From Acidobacteriaceae bacterium (GTDB lineage Bacteria; Acidobacteriota; Terriglobia; Terriglobales; Acidobacteriaceae), in contig DAHUXR010000003.1 of assembly GCA_027307045.1 (NCBI GenBank), positions 33,342-97,341 on the forward strand: a stretch of 64,000 nt of DNA, in the 5' to 3' direction. Both the position numbers and the translations under genes were made by a program. Below the pieces are notes generated by a model, which saw nothing but the letters and a program-made list of their open reading frames with translations, ran no database searches and had not been told where the DNA came from. Positions 37,549 through 47,300 of this stretch are shown one piece after another; within the stretch, counting starts at the first letter, position 1, and the number at the start of each line of letters is the position of its first letter.

Positions 37549-38954
37549 CCAGTGACGCTAAAGTCCGGTTCATGATCGTGGACGATCATCCGAGCATTCG
37601 CAAGCTCTGCATGACCGTGGGTACGTCCCTCGGTTTCAGTTGCGTGGAAGCTGAAAGCGCGGAAGCTGGCCTGTCTCAACTGGAAAACGGTTCCCCCGAT
37701 ATCATCCTTACCGACCTGATGATGCCGAACATGAGCGGCCTGGAATTTTTGCCACGCGTAAAGCAGTTGCTGCCGCGAACGGAAGTGGCGATCATGACCG
37801 GCCACGGCTCCATTGAGACTGCGGTCCAGGCCATGAAGCTTGGCGCTTATGATTACATTACGAAGCCCTTTCGAGTTGAGGAACTCAAGCTGTTGCTGCA
37901 ACGCATGGCGGAAAAAGTGAACTTGGTGGCGGAAAACCAGTTCCTGCGCGACCGCGTGAATGCCGAGATGGAACTCAGCGGCATTGTCGGCTCTTCGCAC
38001 AACATCCAGGAAGTACTGCGGATGATTGCCCGCCTGAAGGACACGCGCACGCCTGTATTGATCACCGGTGAAAGTGGCACGGGCAAAGAGTTGGTGGCGC
38101 GGGCCATTCACTATCGCGGATTGCTTTCCAAGCGGCCTTTTGTGGCCGTGGATTGCGGTTCTCTGGTACCGACCCTGATTGAAAGCGAATTGTTCGGCTA
38201 TGAGAAAGGCGCATTTACCGGCGCCATGCGTTCCAAGGAAGGGCTGTTCCAAACGGCCAATGGCGGCACTATCTTTCTGGACGAAATCGGCGAGCTTTCT
38301 CCTGAGTTGCAAGCCAAATTGCTGCGCGTGCTGCAGGAAAAGGAAGTCCGTCCTGTGGGCAGCAACCAGAAATTCAAAGTGGATGTGCGAGTGATTGCTG
38401 CTACCAATCGTGACCTTGAAGCTGCGCAAAAGGAGGGTACCTTCCGCAAGGACCTCTATTTCCGCCTAAACGTGGTCACTCTGAATCTGCCGCCCTTGCG
38501 GGAGAGACGCTCTGATATTGCTCCACTGGTTCACTATTTTTTAGACCGGTTTGCTCCCGGCAAGACCATCACAATTTCTCCTATAGCCATGGAGGCGATG
38601 TTTCAGCATGACTGGCCGGGCAACGTACGCGAGCTGGAAAATTGCATCGAGCGGGCCGTGGCGCTTGGTGATCAGAAAATGATCGAGGTATCTGATCTGC
38701 CTCCGGCGGTGCGCCAGCAAAAAGAATGGATTTCTTCCGGGGATGAAATGGGTCTCGACGATGAGCCGGCAGCATCTTCAAATACCGATCTGGAGGAACT
38801 GGAACGCGAAACAATTCAACGGGTCTTTGAGCAAGTCCATGGCGACAAGGCGCGTGCCAGAAAAATGCTGGGGATCAGCCGCGCCACGTTGTACCGGAAA
38901 CTTAAGCGCTACAACATTGGTCCCACCGCCAAGGCGGCATCGGCGTCGTCATGA
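37545..38954 (+). CDS. NtrC-family sigma-54-dependent response regulator
   Basis: 469 residues. Receiver (MIVDDHPSIRKLCMTVGTSL; Asp in ILTDLMMPNMSGLEFLPRVK; YDYITKPFRVEE), AAA+ domain (Walker A GESGTGKELVARAIHY; ESELFGYEKGAFTGAM with the sigma-54-contacting GAFTGA loop; GGTIFLDEIGELSPELQAKL; RVIAATNRDLEAAQKEGTFR; WPGNVRELENCIERAVAL) and a C-terminal Fis-type helix-turn-helix (RARKMLGISRATLYRKLKRY). It activates sigma-54 RNA polymerase when phosphorylated, most likely by the kinase two genes upstream. TGAGACG repeats and GG-N10-GC sites nearby suggest local targets. Confidence 0.97.
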   Translation: MTSDAKVRFMIVDDHPSIRKLCMTVGTSLGFSCVEAESAEAGLSQLENGSPDIILTDLMMPNMSGLEFLPRVKQLLPRTEVAIMTGHGSIETAVQAMKLGAYDYITKPFRVEELKLLLQRMAEKVNLVAENQFLRDRVNAEMELSGIVGSSHNIQEVLRMIARLKDTRTPVLITGESGTGKELVARAIHYRGLLSKRPFVAVDCGSLVPTLIESELFGYEKGAFTGAMRSKEGLFQTANGGTIFLDEIGELSPELQAKLLRVLQEKEVRPVGSNQKFKVDVRVIAATNRDLEAAQKEGTFRKDLYFRLNVVTLNLPPLRERRSDIAPLVHYFLDRFAPGKTITISPIAMEAMFQHDWPGNVRELENCIERAVALGDQKMIEVSDLPPAVRQQKEWISSGDEMGLDDEPAASSNTDLEELERETIQRVFEQVHGDKARARKMLGISRATLYRKLKRYNIGPTAKAASASS

Positions 38955-38990
38955 GACAAATTGTGTGAGACGCTGTTTCACCCTGAGACG
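38952..38990 (+). promoter_or_regulatory. Three TGAGACR repeats, candidate enhancer array
   Basis: TGAGACA (38952-38958, overlapping the activator gene's stop codon), TGAGACG (38966-38972) and TGAGACG (38984-38990) are direct repeats 73-111 bp upstream of the GG-N10-GC site at 39063. Spacing and clustering fit binding by the Fis-domain activator encoded just upstream. Confidence 0.5.
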
Positions 38991-39062
38991 CTTTTTCCTC
39001 AAGCTGCCGGCGGATGAAAGAGGCTGCATCTTGGGAATCAACAGGTTAGTGCGATTAAGGTT

Positions 39063-39078
39063 TGGCCGGGGTATTGCT
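39063..39078 (+). promoter_or_regulatory. Sigma-54-like promoter before the 531-residue protein gene
   Basis: TGGCCGGGGTATTGCT keeps GG-N10-GC and the TGGC/TTGCT halves. Predicted +1 is near 39088, upstream of both possible starts of the next gene (39126 and 39213). Confidence 0.5.
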
Positions 39079-39125
39079 CTAAGTGTTTTAGCTAAGTTTT
39101 CGGAAAGAGGGTTGCGTTTTCGGGC

Positions 39126-40721
39126 ATGAGTGCGCATACGCACGCAGGTGCTGAAAGCGATTGCATAAGGCCGGATCCACGGCGGTTTTGTCGCGGTAGC
39201 GACTCAAAAATAATGACGACAACAACAGCTACGCTCAATCTTGATGAAGTCGCGGAATTCTGGCGCGTCGCGCGCCGGCTTTACGCTGTCTACATTGAGT
39301 TGGACCGCACGTTTGAGCTCGACATCCCTACATGCCCTGAACTGGAAGATGCCGCAGACAACCCTGAGGCGGATGCGCGGGAGCGTGTTCTGCAATGGTT
39401 CAACCAGATTGACGGCCATGTGCAAGTCTGGCAGTTACGGCAGTTGCTGCAAAGCACCAGCCTGCAGAACGAAGAGAATCTGCGCTACCTCATCGCCCGC
39501 CATCTAGACAAGAAACAGAAGACTGAGGCGGACAAAGACAAGGTTGATTTTCTGCTGGTGCAATACTTCGCGCATTGCGCGCCGCATGGTCTGGCTGAGA
39601 CCGCATTGGAGGAAGTAGCCCGCGTGTTAGAGCCGGCGATGGGACGAGTGCCTCAAACGTTTCCGGAATGGGCCGCCAGTCTCGATACCAAGCTGCGCAA
39701 GCTAAATGAATCCAACAGTCTGGAAGAGCTGCAAAATTCCGGCGCTCTTCAGGAGGTCCGCGAGTTAAAGCTGGCTGTAGGCGATGACTATTTTAAGCCC
39801 GGCTTTCTGGTGGCTTTTACGCGTTTCAATTTCCTGGCGCGACGCGCTTTTTTCCGTGCCATGCATCTTGATCTCCACGCCATTCGTGAGTCAGTTAACG
39901 AACTGGAGCGGTTGGGGTTTGCCAGCGTGGATTGCCGCGATGCAGGTTTGACGGAAAGCGAATCGCTGGAGCAGGTGCGGCACGTTGTCCACCAATGGAA
40001 GACCCCTTTTCGGGCGCCGTATTCCGGCGGATCGTCATTTTTGCAGCTGATTCTGTTGCGCCACTGTTTGCAGCACACTTTGGAAAGCGCCGGTGGCAAA
40101 GCGCCAGTCTCTACGCCTGAACGGGCGTCCAACGTGTTCCAGGAACCCGCTGCGGCGTCCGCACCCGCGAAACAGCCTGACACTCAGCCTGTAGCAGTGG
40201 CAAGGGCCCAGGAGAAGCAGCCGCTTGCAGCCGCTGAAGCTGATCCTTTGGATCTGATTTCCCGGCCTGCGCACAGTGGCGCTGAAACGTCCCAGACCAG
40301 TGCGGAAGAGCAGGCCGATGAAGAAAACTACTTGACCCGTTGCGTTGTCGATATCGCGGAACAACTGAAGTCGGTGCCGGCAAAAAATGTCCCTGCCGTT
40401 TCGCCAATAGTCCTGGGAGGATGCAAGCTGTTAATCGCCACCTGGGAGGCGCAGGCCTTTGTGCAGGAGGATGAGACTTCAAAGGCATTGCAGCGCACTG
40501 TGGCGGCACGAACCATTCTCCATGTTTGTGTAGATCGCCACAAAAAGAACGAGCCCACCGACCTGGCCGCAGCCATGGATATTGCCCGCGCCCAGGTTGA
40601 GGAAATGAAGCGGCACGTAGAAGCCGCAAAAGAAGCCAAAAACATTGATGCTGCCGTGAATCTGGCGGCAACGAGCAAACGTCTCTTGTCACTGATCGCC
40701 GAATGTGAAAAAGCAGGGTAG
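39126..40721 (+). CDS. Protein of unknown function, helical, with Pro/Ala-rich linker
   Basis: 531 residues from 39126, or 502 from the ATG at 39213, where the sequence becomes protein-like (LDEVAEFWRVARRLYAVYIE). I do not recognise the family. The first 300 residues are charged and probably alpha-helical. A low-complexity segment follows (about 325-380; PAAASAPAKQPDTQPVAVA), then a C-terminal helical region with coiled-coil potential (DIARAQVEEMKRHVEAAKEA). No signal peptide or membrane helix. Its position between the NtrC-type activator and the second chemosensory operon, and its own sigma-54-like promoter, suggest a cytosolic accessory of that signalling system. Confidence 0.7.
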   Translation: MSAHTHAGAESDCIRPDPRRFCRGSDSKIMTTTTATLNLDEVAEFWRVARRLYAVYIELDRTFELDIPTCPELEDAADNPEADARERVLQWFNQIDGHVQVWQLRQLLQSTSLQNEENLRYLIARHLDKKQKTEADKDKVDFLLVQYFAHCAPHGLAETALEEVARVLEPAMGRVPQTFPEWAASLDTKLRKLNESNSLEELQNSGALQEVRELKLAVGDDYFKPGFLVAFTRFNFLARRAFFRAMHLDLHAIRESVNELERLGFASVDCRDAGLTESESLEQVRHVVHQWKTPFRAPYSGGSSFLQLILLRHCLQHTLESAGGKAPVSTPERASNVFQEPAAASAPAKQPDTQPVAVARAQEKQPLAAAEADPLDLISRPAHSGAETSQTSAEEQADEENYLTRCVVDIAEQLKSVPAKNVPAVSPIVLGGCKLLIATWEAQAFVQEDETSKALQRTVAARTILHVCVDRHKKNEPTDLAAAMDIARAQVEEMKRHVEAAKEAKNIDAAVNLAATSKRLLSLIAECEKAG

Positions 40722-40755
40722 CCGCAACGCTTTAGTTTCTTGATTACTGAGATTT

Positions 40756-40772
40756 CGTCTCAGGATGAGACA
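40756..40772. promoter_or_regulatory. TGAGAC inverted repeat, candidate enhancer of the second chemosensory operon
   Basis: CGTCTCA-GGA-TGAGACA is a near-perfect dyad 118-134 bp upstream of the GG-N10-GC promoter at 40890. It is the most symmetric copy of the heptamer and so the best guess for the full operator. Confidence 0.5.
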
Positions 40773-40889
40773 TGAACCGTCGCCTGATGAGGCTTACTAC
40801 AATCCCTCATCAATGGTCGTCTCTCTTTCAACTCATTGATAATAAATAGTTTGCTTCCTTCATGGGATTCCGTCCGCGCATCGGCGGCT

Positions 40890-40905
40890 TGGCTGCGCAA
40901 TTGCA
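40890..40905 (+). promoter_or_regulatory. Sigma-54-like promoter before the second chemosensory operon
   Basis: TGGCTGCGCAATTGCA keeps GG-N10-GC and the full TTGCA half. The -12 GC at 40903-40904 predicts +1 near 40915, about 33 nt before the TTG start of the receiver gene at 40948. Confidence 0.55.
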
Positions 40906-40947
40906 ATACCTTCTTATGGGATACCAAAGGGCAGGGGTTGGTCCGTT

Positions 40948-41316
40948 TTGACCAAGATTCTGATCGTCGATGATTCGCCGGCTGAAGTCAGGCTCATGCA
41001 GTCCGTTCTGGATCGCGCCGGGTATATGTCTGTTTCAGTTCATGATCCAATGCGCCTGGAACAGATGATCGACATTGAACGCCCCAACTTGATTTTGATG
41101 GACGTAGTGATGCCGCAGCGCAATGGCTTCCAGGCCTGCCGCGAACTGAAAGGCAACGCCGACTATGCGCGCATTCCGGTGATCATGGTGAGTTCCAAGA
41201 ACACTGAGAGTGACAAGTTCTGGGCCAAGCAGCAGGGCGCGGACGGCTACGTGGTTAAGCCATTTACGAATGAAGAGCTTTTGGGGACCGTACGCAACCT
41301 GGTCGGGAAAAGTTAG
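40948..41316 (+). CDS. CheY-like response regulator (PilG/PilH-like)
   Basis: 122 residues, TTG start. Receiver only: KILIVDDSPAEVRLMQSVLD, Asp in LILMDVVMPQRNGFQACREL, IPVIMVSSKNTESDKFWAKQ and YVVKPFTNEELL. The FWAKQQGADGYVVKPF stretch is typical of Pil-Chp receivers of twitching-motility systems. It is the first gene of the second chemosensory operon, followed by a 140-bp gap. No pilus genes are in the window, so the output is unknown. Confidence 0.93.
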   Translation: MTKILIVDDSPAEVRLMQSVLDRAGYMSVSVHDPMRLEQMIDIERPNLILMDVVMPQRNGFQACRELKGNADYARIPVIMVSSKNTESDKFWAKQQGADGYVVKPFTNEELLGTVRNLVGKS

Positions 41317-41456
41317 TGAAAAGCCCGAGCCAAGGAAAAAAACTTATGGCCAAGAACATACGCCGAAAGCAAGGAATTGATGAACGTTAGCAGATTGTAA
41401 GGCAATAGCGGTTCCTAACCCGCAAACAGCGCGGGTTCGGGATTTCAAAAAGACAA

Positions 41457-41969
41457 ATGGCAGAAGAGCAACAACAACTCGAACCACTTTCTCCGGAAGC
41501 TGAGCAGCTTGAACTGCTGCCCCAGGCGGAGCCGGAACGGCAGTATTGCCTCTTCCGCGCCGGACGCGAGCGTTTCTGCTTCTCCGTGCTCGACGTGGAA
41601 GAAGTTGTGGAGTGGCCGAATTTAACCAAGGTCCCACTGTCGCCCACATTTTTGATGGGCATTTTCAATCTGCGTGGTTCGATAGTGCCGGTAGTGGATA
41701 TCGCGTTGACGGAAGGCCGTCGCCCGGATCTGCACCCCAAGCACGTGGTTGTGGCCAGTCTCAAGGGTGAAGGCGACAACGACGATCTGCGGATCGGTAT
41801 TGCCGCGGACGAAGTGATTGGCACCTGCAGCACATCTGAGCCGCTGCTGGTGGAGGAAGCGCCCAGTGAGATGCCGCACTGCTGCGGTATGTTGCGGCAT
41901 GAAGATCGCATGGCGCTGGCACTGAATTTGAAGAAATTGACTGAGACGTTCCCTGTCCCAGTGATTTGA
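41457..41969 (+). CDS. CheW-like coupling protein (PilI-like)
   Basis: 170 residues. A Glu/Gln-rich N-terminus (EEQQQLEPLSPEAEQLELLP) precedes the CheW fold (YCLFRAGRERFCFSVLDVEE, FLMGIFNLRGSIVPVVDIAL, IGIAADEVIGTCSTSEPLLV). It probably couples the MCP encoded next to the hybrid CheA. This is the first of three CheW-like proteins in the operon. Confidence 0.9.
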   Translation: MAEEQQQLEPLSPEAEQLELLPQAEPERQYCLFRAGRERFCFSVLDVEEVVEWPNLTKVPLSPTFLMGIFNLRGSIVPVVDIALTEGRRPDLHPKHVVVASLKGEGDNDDLRIGIAADEVIGTCSTSEPLLVEEAPSEMPHCCGMLRHEDRMALALNLKKLTETFPVPVI

Positions 41970-42023
41970 GATTGCACGAGATTCGTTGAGCGCTCTGCCG
42001 CGACTTGGAGCGGAGCGACAGGA

Positions 42024-43487
42024 GTGAAGGCTATGAAAGGTCGTTTGAATTCGACCCTATGGGCGATGGTGATTGGCGACGTGGTCGCGTTGTTTGGGGT
42101 TTTGTGGCTGGCATACAGCGCCGGTGAGCAGGGCAAACTCCCGATCACCGACTTTGGCGGTCTGGGGCAGGGTCCGGGCGTGAAGCTACTCTTCGCTTGT
42201 TTTATCGCGGCGATCACCGGGTTTGCAAACTATGTCATCATCGGCAACCGCGTCCTGGTTCCCGTGAAGCGGCTCTCGGATTTTGCCGAGCGCTTCGCCC
42301 AGGGTGACTATCGCACGCGCGCCACGGTTGATTCGGCGGATGACTTCGGCTTCATTGCCGAACAATTGAACCGCGCCGCTGAGAATTCGTCCCGCGCGGT
42401 CTTCAATCAGGAAGCGCAGGAAAACCTGCAGAAGAGCGTGACTGAGTTCCTGACCATCGTAAGCCAGATTGCCCGCGGCGACCTGACGCTGCGTGGCCGC
42501 GTGAGCAATGATGCGCTGGGCAACGTTGTTGACTCCGTCAATTACATGCTCGATAACTTTGCCAAGGTGCTGGAACGCGTGCGCAAGGCCGCCATTGACG
42601 TTCAGTCCAGCGCGAATGAAATTTTGATCGCGTCGGAAGAGATGTCAACCGGCGCAATCCAGCAGGACCAGGAAATTACCAACACTTCATCCGCCGTGGA
42701 GCAGCTTACGGTTTCGATGAAACAGGTATCCAACAACGCTGAAGCCAGCGCCGAAGCAGCACGCCGCGCTCTGGACGCCGCCGAGCAGGGCAACCGTTCC
42801 GTTCGCGACACGCTGGAAGGCATGCAGCGCATCCGGTCTTCCGTGCAGGCAACAGCCAAGCGCATTAAGGCGCTGGGCGATCGCTCGCTGGAAATTTCCG
42901 AGATCGTCAACGTAATTAATGACATTACCGAGCAGACCAACCTTCTGGCGCTGAACGCCGCTATCGAAGCGGCGCGCGCTGGTGAGGCAGGCCGCGGATT
43001 TGCCGTGGTCGCCGACGAAGTCCGCAAGCTGGCTGAACACTCACGCGCTGCGACGAAGGACATCGCCGCATTGATCAAGGCGATCCAGGCCGAAACGAAC
43101 GACGCCGTGATCGTGATGGAAGAAGGCACCAAGGAAGTGGAAATCGGAGCCAAGCTGGCTGATCAGGCTGGCCGCGCGCTGGACGCAATCTCGACAGTTG
43201 TGCGCCAGTCGGCTGAGCTGGTGCAGGAGATCTCCCTGGCCTCCAAACAGCAGGTGCGCGGCACGGAAGGGGTGGCCAACGCAATGCAAATTATCTCCAA
43301 TATCACCCGCCAGACTTCACAGGGCGCGCGGCAGACATCTCGTACGGTTGAACAGCTGGTGCATATGTCAGAACAGCTCAATGAAGCGCTATCTCAATTT
43401 CGCGTAGTCGCTGCCAATCCCAATACGTTGCCCAGTGAAGCGCGTCCGGAACTGGTAAGCGCGGCAGCGGCAATGTCACGTCGTTAA
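42024..43487 (+). CDS. Methyl-accepting chemotaxis protein with minimal sensor region (PilJ-like)
   Basis: 487 residues from GTG 42024 (or 484 from ATG 42033). Two hydrophobic segments ([40 protein letters not shown]) are separated by only about 20 residues, so there is almost no periplasmic sensor. HAMP ([18 protein letters not shown]) and the coiled-coil signalling domain follow, with tip [20 protein letters not shown] and [20 protein letters not shown]. It may sense membrane or cytosolic cues, or need a partner receptor. No C-terminal pentapeptide is seen. Confidence 0.94.
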   Translation: MKAMKGRLNSTLWAMVIGDVVALFGVLWLAYSAGEQGKLPITDFGGLGQGPGVKLLFACFIAAITGFANYVIIGNRVLVPVKRLSDFAERFAQGDYRTRATVDSADDFGFIAEQLNRAAENSSRAVFNQEAQENLQKSVTEFLTIVSQIARGDLTLRGRVSNDALGNVVDSVNYMLDNFAKVLERVRKAAIDVQSSANEILIASEEMSTGAIQQDQEITNTSSAVEQLTVSMKQVSNNAEASAEAARRALDAAEQGNRSVRDTLEGMQRIRSSVQATAKRIKALGDRSLEISEIVNVINDITEQTNLLALNAAIEAARAGEAGRGFAVVADEVRKLAEHSRAATKDIAALIKAIQAETNDAVIVMEEGTKEVEIGAKLADQAGRALDAISTVVRQSAELVQEISLASKQQVRGTEGVANAMQIISNITRQTSQGARQTSRTVEQLVHMSEQLNEALSQFRVVAANPNTLPSEARPELVSAAAAMSRR

Positions 43488-43513
43488 CTTGTTAGGTCCA
43501 GGGTGAGGGAGAC

Positions 43514-44377
43514 ATGGCAGGCGTAGTGACCGTTAGCGAACACGAATTGAGCGAGATACGCGGCTTGATTGAAACGCGCTCGGGTATTCATTTTGACGAT
43601 TCGCGCGAACGCTTCTTTTCCACGCGCGTGGTTGAGCACGTTGAATCCAGGAAGCTGACGCATGGTACCGACCTCATTCGGTTGATCAAGAACTCCAATG
43701 TCGAGTACGACTCTTTGTTGCAGCGCCTGCTGACTCAGGAAACCTCGTTTTTCCGCTATCCATCGCTCTTTGAGGCGCTGGAGAAGAAGGTACTGCCGGA
43801 CCTGCACATGAAAAAGTTCTGGGAGAGCCCGCGCTCTCTGCGCGTCTGGAGCGCAGGATGCGCTACTGGGGAAGAAGCCTACAGCATCGCCATGACCGTG
43901 GCTGATGCCATTGAGTTCGCCGACGCGTGGAACATTCACATCCTGGCCACGGACGTAAGCCGCGATGCTCTTGAACATGCCGACCACGGCCTCTATGAGC
44001 CCCGAGACATGGAAACAGTTTCGCCACGCCAGCGGGAACAATATTTTTCCAAGGCCGGCGACCATTATCTGGTCCGTCCGCGCATTCGCAATTTGGTTAC
44101 ATTTGCGCCTATGAATCTTGCCCAGGTCGTTTATATGGGCAAATTTGACTGCATCTTCTGCATGAACGTGCTGATTTATTTTTCTGAAGAGCGGCGGGCG
44201 CAGCTGATCCAGCGCTTTTACGAATACCTGGAGCCGGGCGGATATCTGTTTCTCGGCCATGCGGAGTCCATCAACAAGGCCGACGTAAAGTTTGAAACGC
44301 ATGTGTATCGCGATGCGCGGATTTACCAGAAGCCGGCCAATCTGGCGCGCGCCGCCACAACGCAGGAGAAAGCTTGA
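43514..44377 (+). CDS. cheR: CheR-type methyltransferase (second copy)
   Basis: 287 residues; GAGGGAGAC precedes ATG. N-terminal domain (ELSEIRGLIETRSGIHFDDS; LLTQETSFFRYPSLFEALEK) and SAM domain (RVWSAGCATGEEAYSIAMTV; HILATDVSRDALEHADHGLY; CIFCMNVLIYFSEERRAQLI; GYLFLGHAESINKADVKFET). It probably methylates the MCP encoded just upstream. The stop overlaps the CheA start (TTGA). Confidence 0.95.
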   Translation: MAGVVTVSEHELSEIRGLIETRSGIHFDDSRERFFSTRVVEHVESRKLTHGTDLIRLIKNSNVEYDSLLQRLLTQETSFFRYPSLFEALEKKVLPDLHMKKFWESPRSLRVWSAGCATGEEAYSIAMTVADAIEFADAWNIHILATDVSRDALEHADHGLYEPRDMETVSPRQREQYFSKAGDHYLVRPRIRNLVTFAPMNLAQVVYMGKFDCIFCMNVLIYFSEERRAQLIQRFYEYLEPGGYLFLGHAESINKADVKFETHVYRDARIYQKPANLARAATTQEKA

Positions 44378-47300
44378 ACCAGCAAGGGGCAGAATTCGTG
44401 GAGATCTTCCTACAGGAAGCGTCAGAGCGCCTGCAGTTTTTGCGGGAATACTCGGGCATCCTTCAGGACGCATATCCACGCCAGGAAGATGTGGAGCGCC
44501 TGCACATTGCGGCGCACACGCTTGCCGGCACCTCCGCATCCTATGGTTTTCCGCTATTTGCTGAAATTTCCGGCAAGCTAGCACACATCTTTCAGTATGC
44601 GCTGAATGCCACCATCGCAGCCGATGCGGCCGGGCCGCTGGTTGAATTCATTTCTGAAGCCGTGGCGCTGCTTGAATCCGATCTCATCATGATCAGTACC
44701 AACGGGGTGGAATCTGGCGAAGACATTGGCGTCTTCAAGCAACGTTATCCATTTGCGTTCCAGACTTCGGCAGTGGCGCAGCAGGAGGAACGGCATCAGC
44801 CGAAGACTGCGGAAAGTGCTGTTACCGCAGCTGCTGACAAGCAAGACTCGATTTTGGAAGCATCGCCTGCGCCCATAGCAGAAATTCCCTACGAGCCGCT
44901 GCCACCGGATGGCGAAGTTCCTGCTGAAGTTCTGGAATTCTTTGTTCCTGAAGCGGAAGAGCATTTGCAGATTGTGACGCACTGCCTGCTTTCGCTTGAA
45001 ACCAATCCTAGCTCCGAGCAGATTCACCGGCTGCTGCGCGCCATGCACACGGTGAAAGGATCGGCGGCGCAGGTTGGACTGCACCGGATATCCAGCGTGG
45101 CCCACCGCGCGGAAGACTTGATCGGGCGTCTGCGTGAAGGCGAGCTGCGACCGAGCGCCGAAATTATTGACATCTGCCTTGATGCGGTGGACACGCTCAA
45201 GAAATTTCTCTATCACCAGTGGACGGATGAATCGGTCATGCAGGCTACCGTTCATGGACTGTTTTCGCGTATCGCGCGGCTGGTACCGCCGGAAAAAGAA
45301 GAGGGACTTGCCAGCACGACGGCCGCTCCAGCAAACAATGTTCCTCTTCCGGCAGTTGTTCAGCCCGCCGAAACAGCCCCAGCCAACTACTTGCAGGAGA
45401 TACATCTTTCAGACGATGAACCGGCTGCGGCGACTGTGGCCGCGCCTCCTGTTGAACTTCCGCCTGTCGCGGCCGTCCCGGCTATTCCGCACGCGGCAGC
45501 GGAAATCAGGAAGCCGGAAGGCATTGAGAAATTCGCCGACGAAGACCTGATGCGCAAAGAGCCGGCGTCTATGCCGCAGTCCAAGTCCGTGCGCATTGCC
45601 CTGGAACGTTTGGACCGCATGATGAACGCCGTGGGCGAGCTGGTGATCAATCGCACGCGCATGCTGGGCCGCGTGGCCGAACTGGAGCGTCTGGCCGACG
45701 TGCTGAATTTCTCCAAGGCGCGCATGCAGGACAAGGTGTCAGAATTCCAGGAGAAGCACGAGTTCAGCCGCATACACTCTGCGCCAACGCCAAGGCCGTC
45801 AGAAGATTTCCCGTTGCGCAGCGGCTATTCCAGCTATTCGCACAGTTTTGACCATTCGCTGGCAGAGTTCAGCGAACTGGAAATGGACCGCTATGACGAT
45901 TTCAATATTCTCTCGCGCTCGCTGACGGAGATTTCTGCCGATATCACAGAAGTGCTCACGCAGCTTGACGGCTTCGTTCGCCGCGTGGACGGCGACATTG
46001 ATGAGTTCACCAAACTGGCGCACCGCCTGCAGGATGAAATTACGCAGGCGCGCATGGTGCCCATTGGCAACCTGTATACGCGTCTTTCCCGCACCGTTCG
46101 CGATGCCGCCAAGGCCGTGAACAAGAAGGTAGAACTCACGCTGGCCGGCGCGGAAACCGAACTGGATAACAACATCATTCAGCAGATTTCTGATCCGCTG
46201 ATCCATCTTGTGCGCAATGCGGTGGCGCACGGCCTCGAACGCGACGAAGAAAGATACGAGCAGGGCAAGAGCGATTCCGGTAACGTCGCCGTGCGCGCCT
46301 ACCATCGTGGAAACCACATATATATAGAGGTCGAGGACGACGGCCGCGGCATCGATTATGAAAAAGTCCGCAAAACCGCAGTCGACCATGGCATGCTCTC
46401 TGCGGAAAGCGCTGCGGAACTTGGCGAACGCGATTTGCTCGATCTTCTGTTCCAGCCGGGATTCTCTACCGCTCCGCGCAAGACCGAACTTGCGGGCCGC
46501 GGTGTTGGCCTGGATGTGGTGAAGTCGAATCTCGCGCTGCTGAATGGTGAGATTGAAGTCGAATCACAAAAAGGGCTGGGCACGCGTTTCACGCTCAAAG
46601 TCCCCCTAACGCTCATAATTTCGCAGGCACTCTTTGTCCGTTGCGGCGCTTCCATGTTTGCTCTGCCACTGTCATTTGTCGAAGAGATCAGGCGGCTCCG
46701 GATCAACGAAATTGAAGAAGTTGGCGGCAAGCTGCTGACGAAAGTTCGCGACGTGGTCACGGAAATCGTGCGGCTGGATAGCGTGCTGGGACTGGAGCCG
46801 ATCCAGCCGATCAACGGTTACTTCCGTATGGTGATTGCTAATGTTGCTGGCCGGCAAGTGGGAATCGTGGTGGAAGATGTTGTCCGCAAGGACGAAATCG
46901 TTATCAAGAGCCTGGGCGAGTTCCTGCGCAACTTGAAAATGTTTCCCGGCGCCACCATCGCTCCGGATGGCAGCCTGATTCTGTTGATCGATGTGAACCG
47001 CTTGGTTGCGGGCGAGGCCATTGAGCATCGTCCATTGATGACCAGTGCGAATGCCGCGAGAATCTTCGCTCCCGGCGCAGCGGCCGTCGCCCACGGCGCG
47101 ATCCCACAGGAAGCCATTGATTTTGTTCCGGAAGAAAAGCTTGTGGTGCTGGTGGACGATTCCATCAGTGTTCGCAAATTTGTTGGACGCATGCTGGAGA
47201 AGGCCGGCTATCGTGTGAAATTAGCGGCGGACGGATTGGAAGCCCTGGAGATTGTAACGCAGACGCGTTGCGACCTGGTGGTCACCGATCTGGAAATGCC

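Noticed and set aside
37476..38429. Minus-strand 317-residue ORF
   Set aside because: Antisense to the NtrC-type regulator; His/Gln/Arg-rich shadow.
43484..44584. Minus-strand 366-residue ORF
   Set aside because: Antisense to the second cheR; no family features, no ribosome site.
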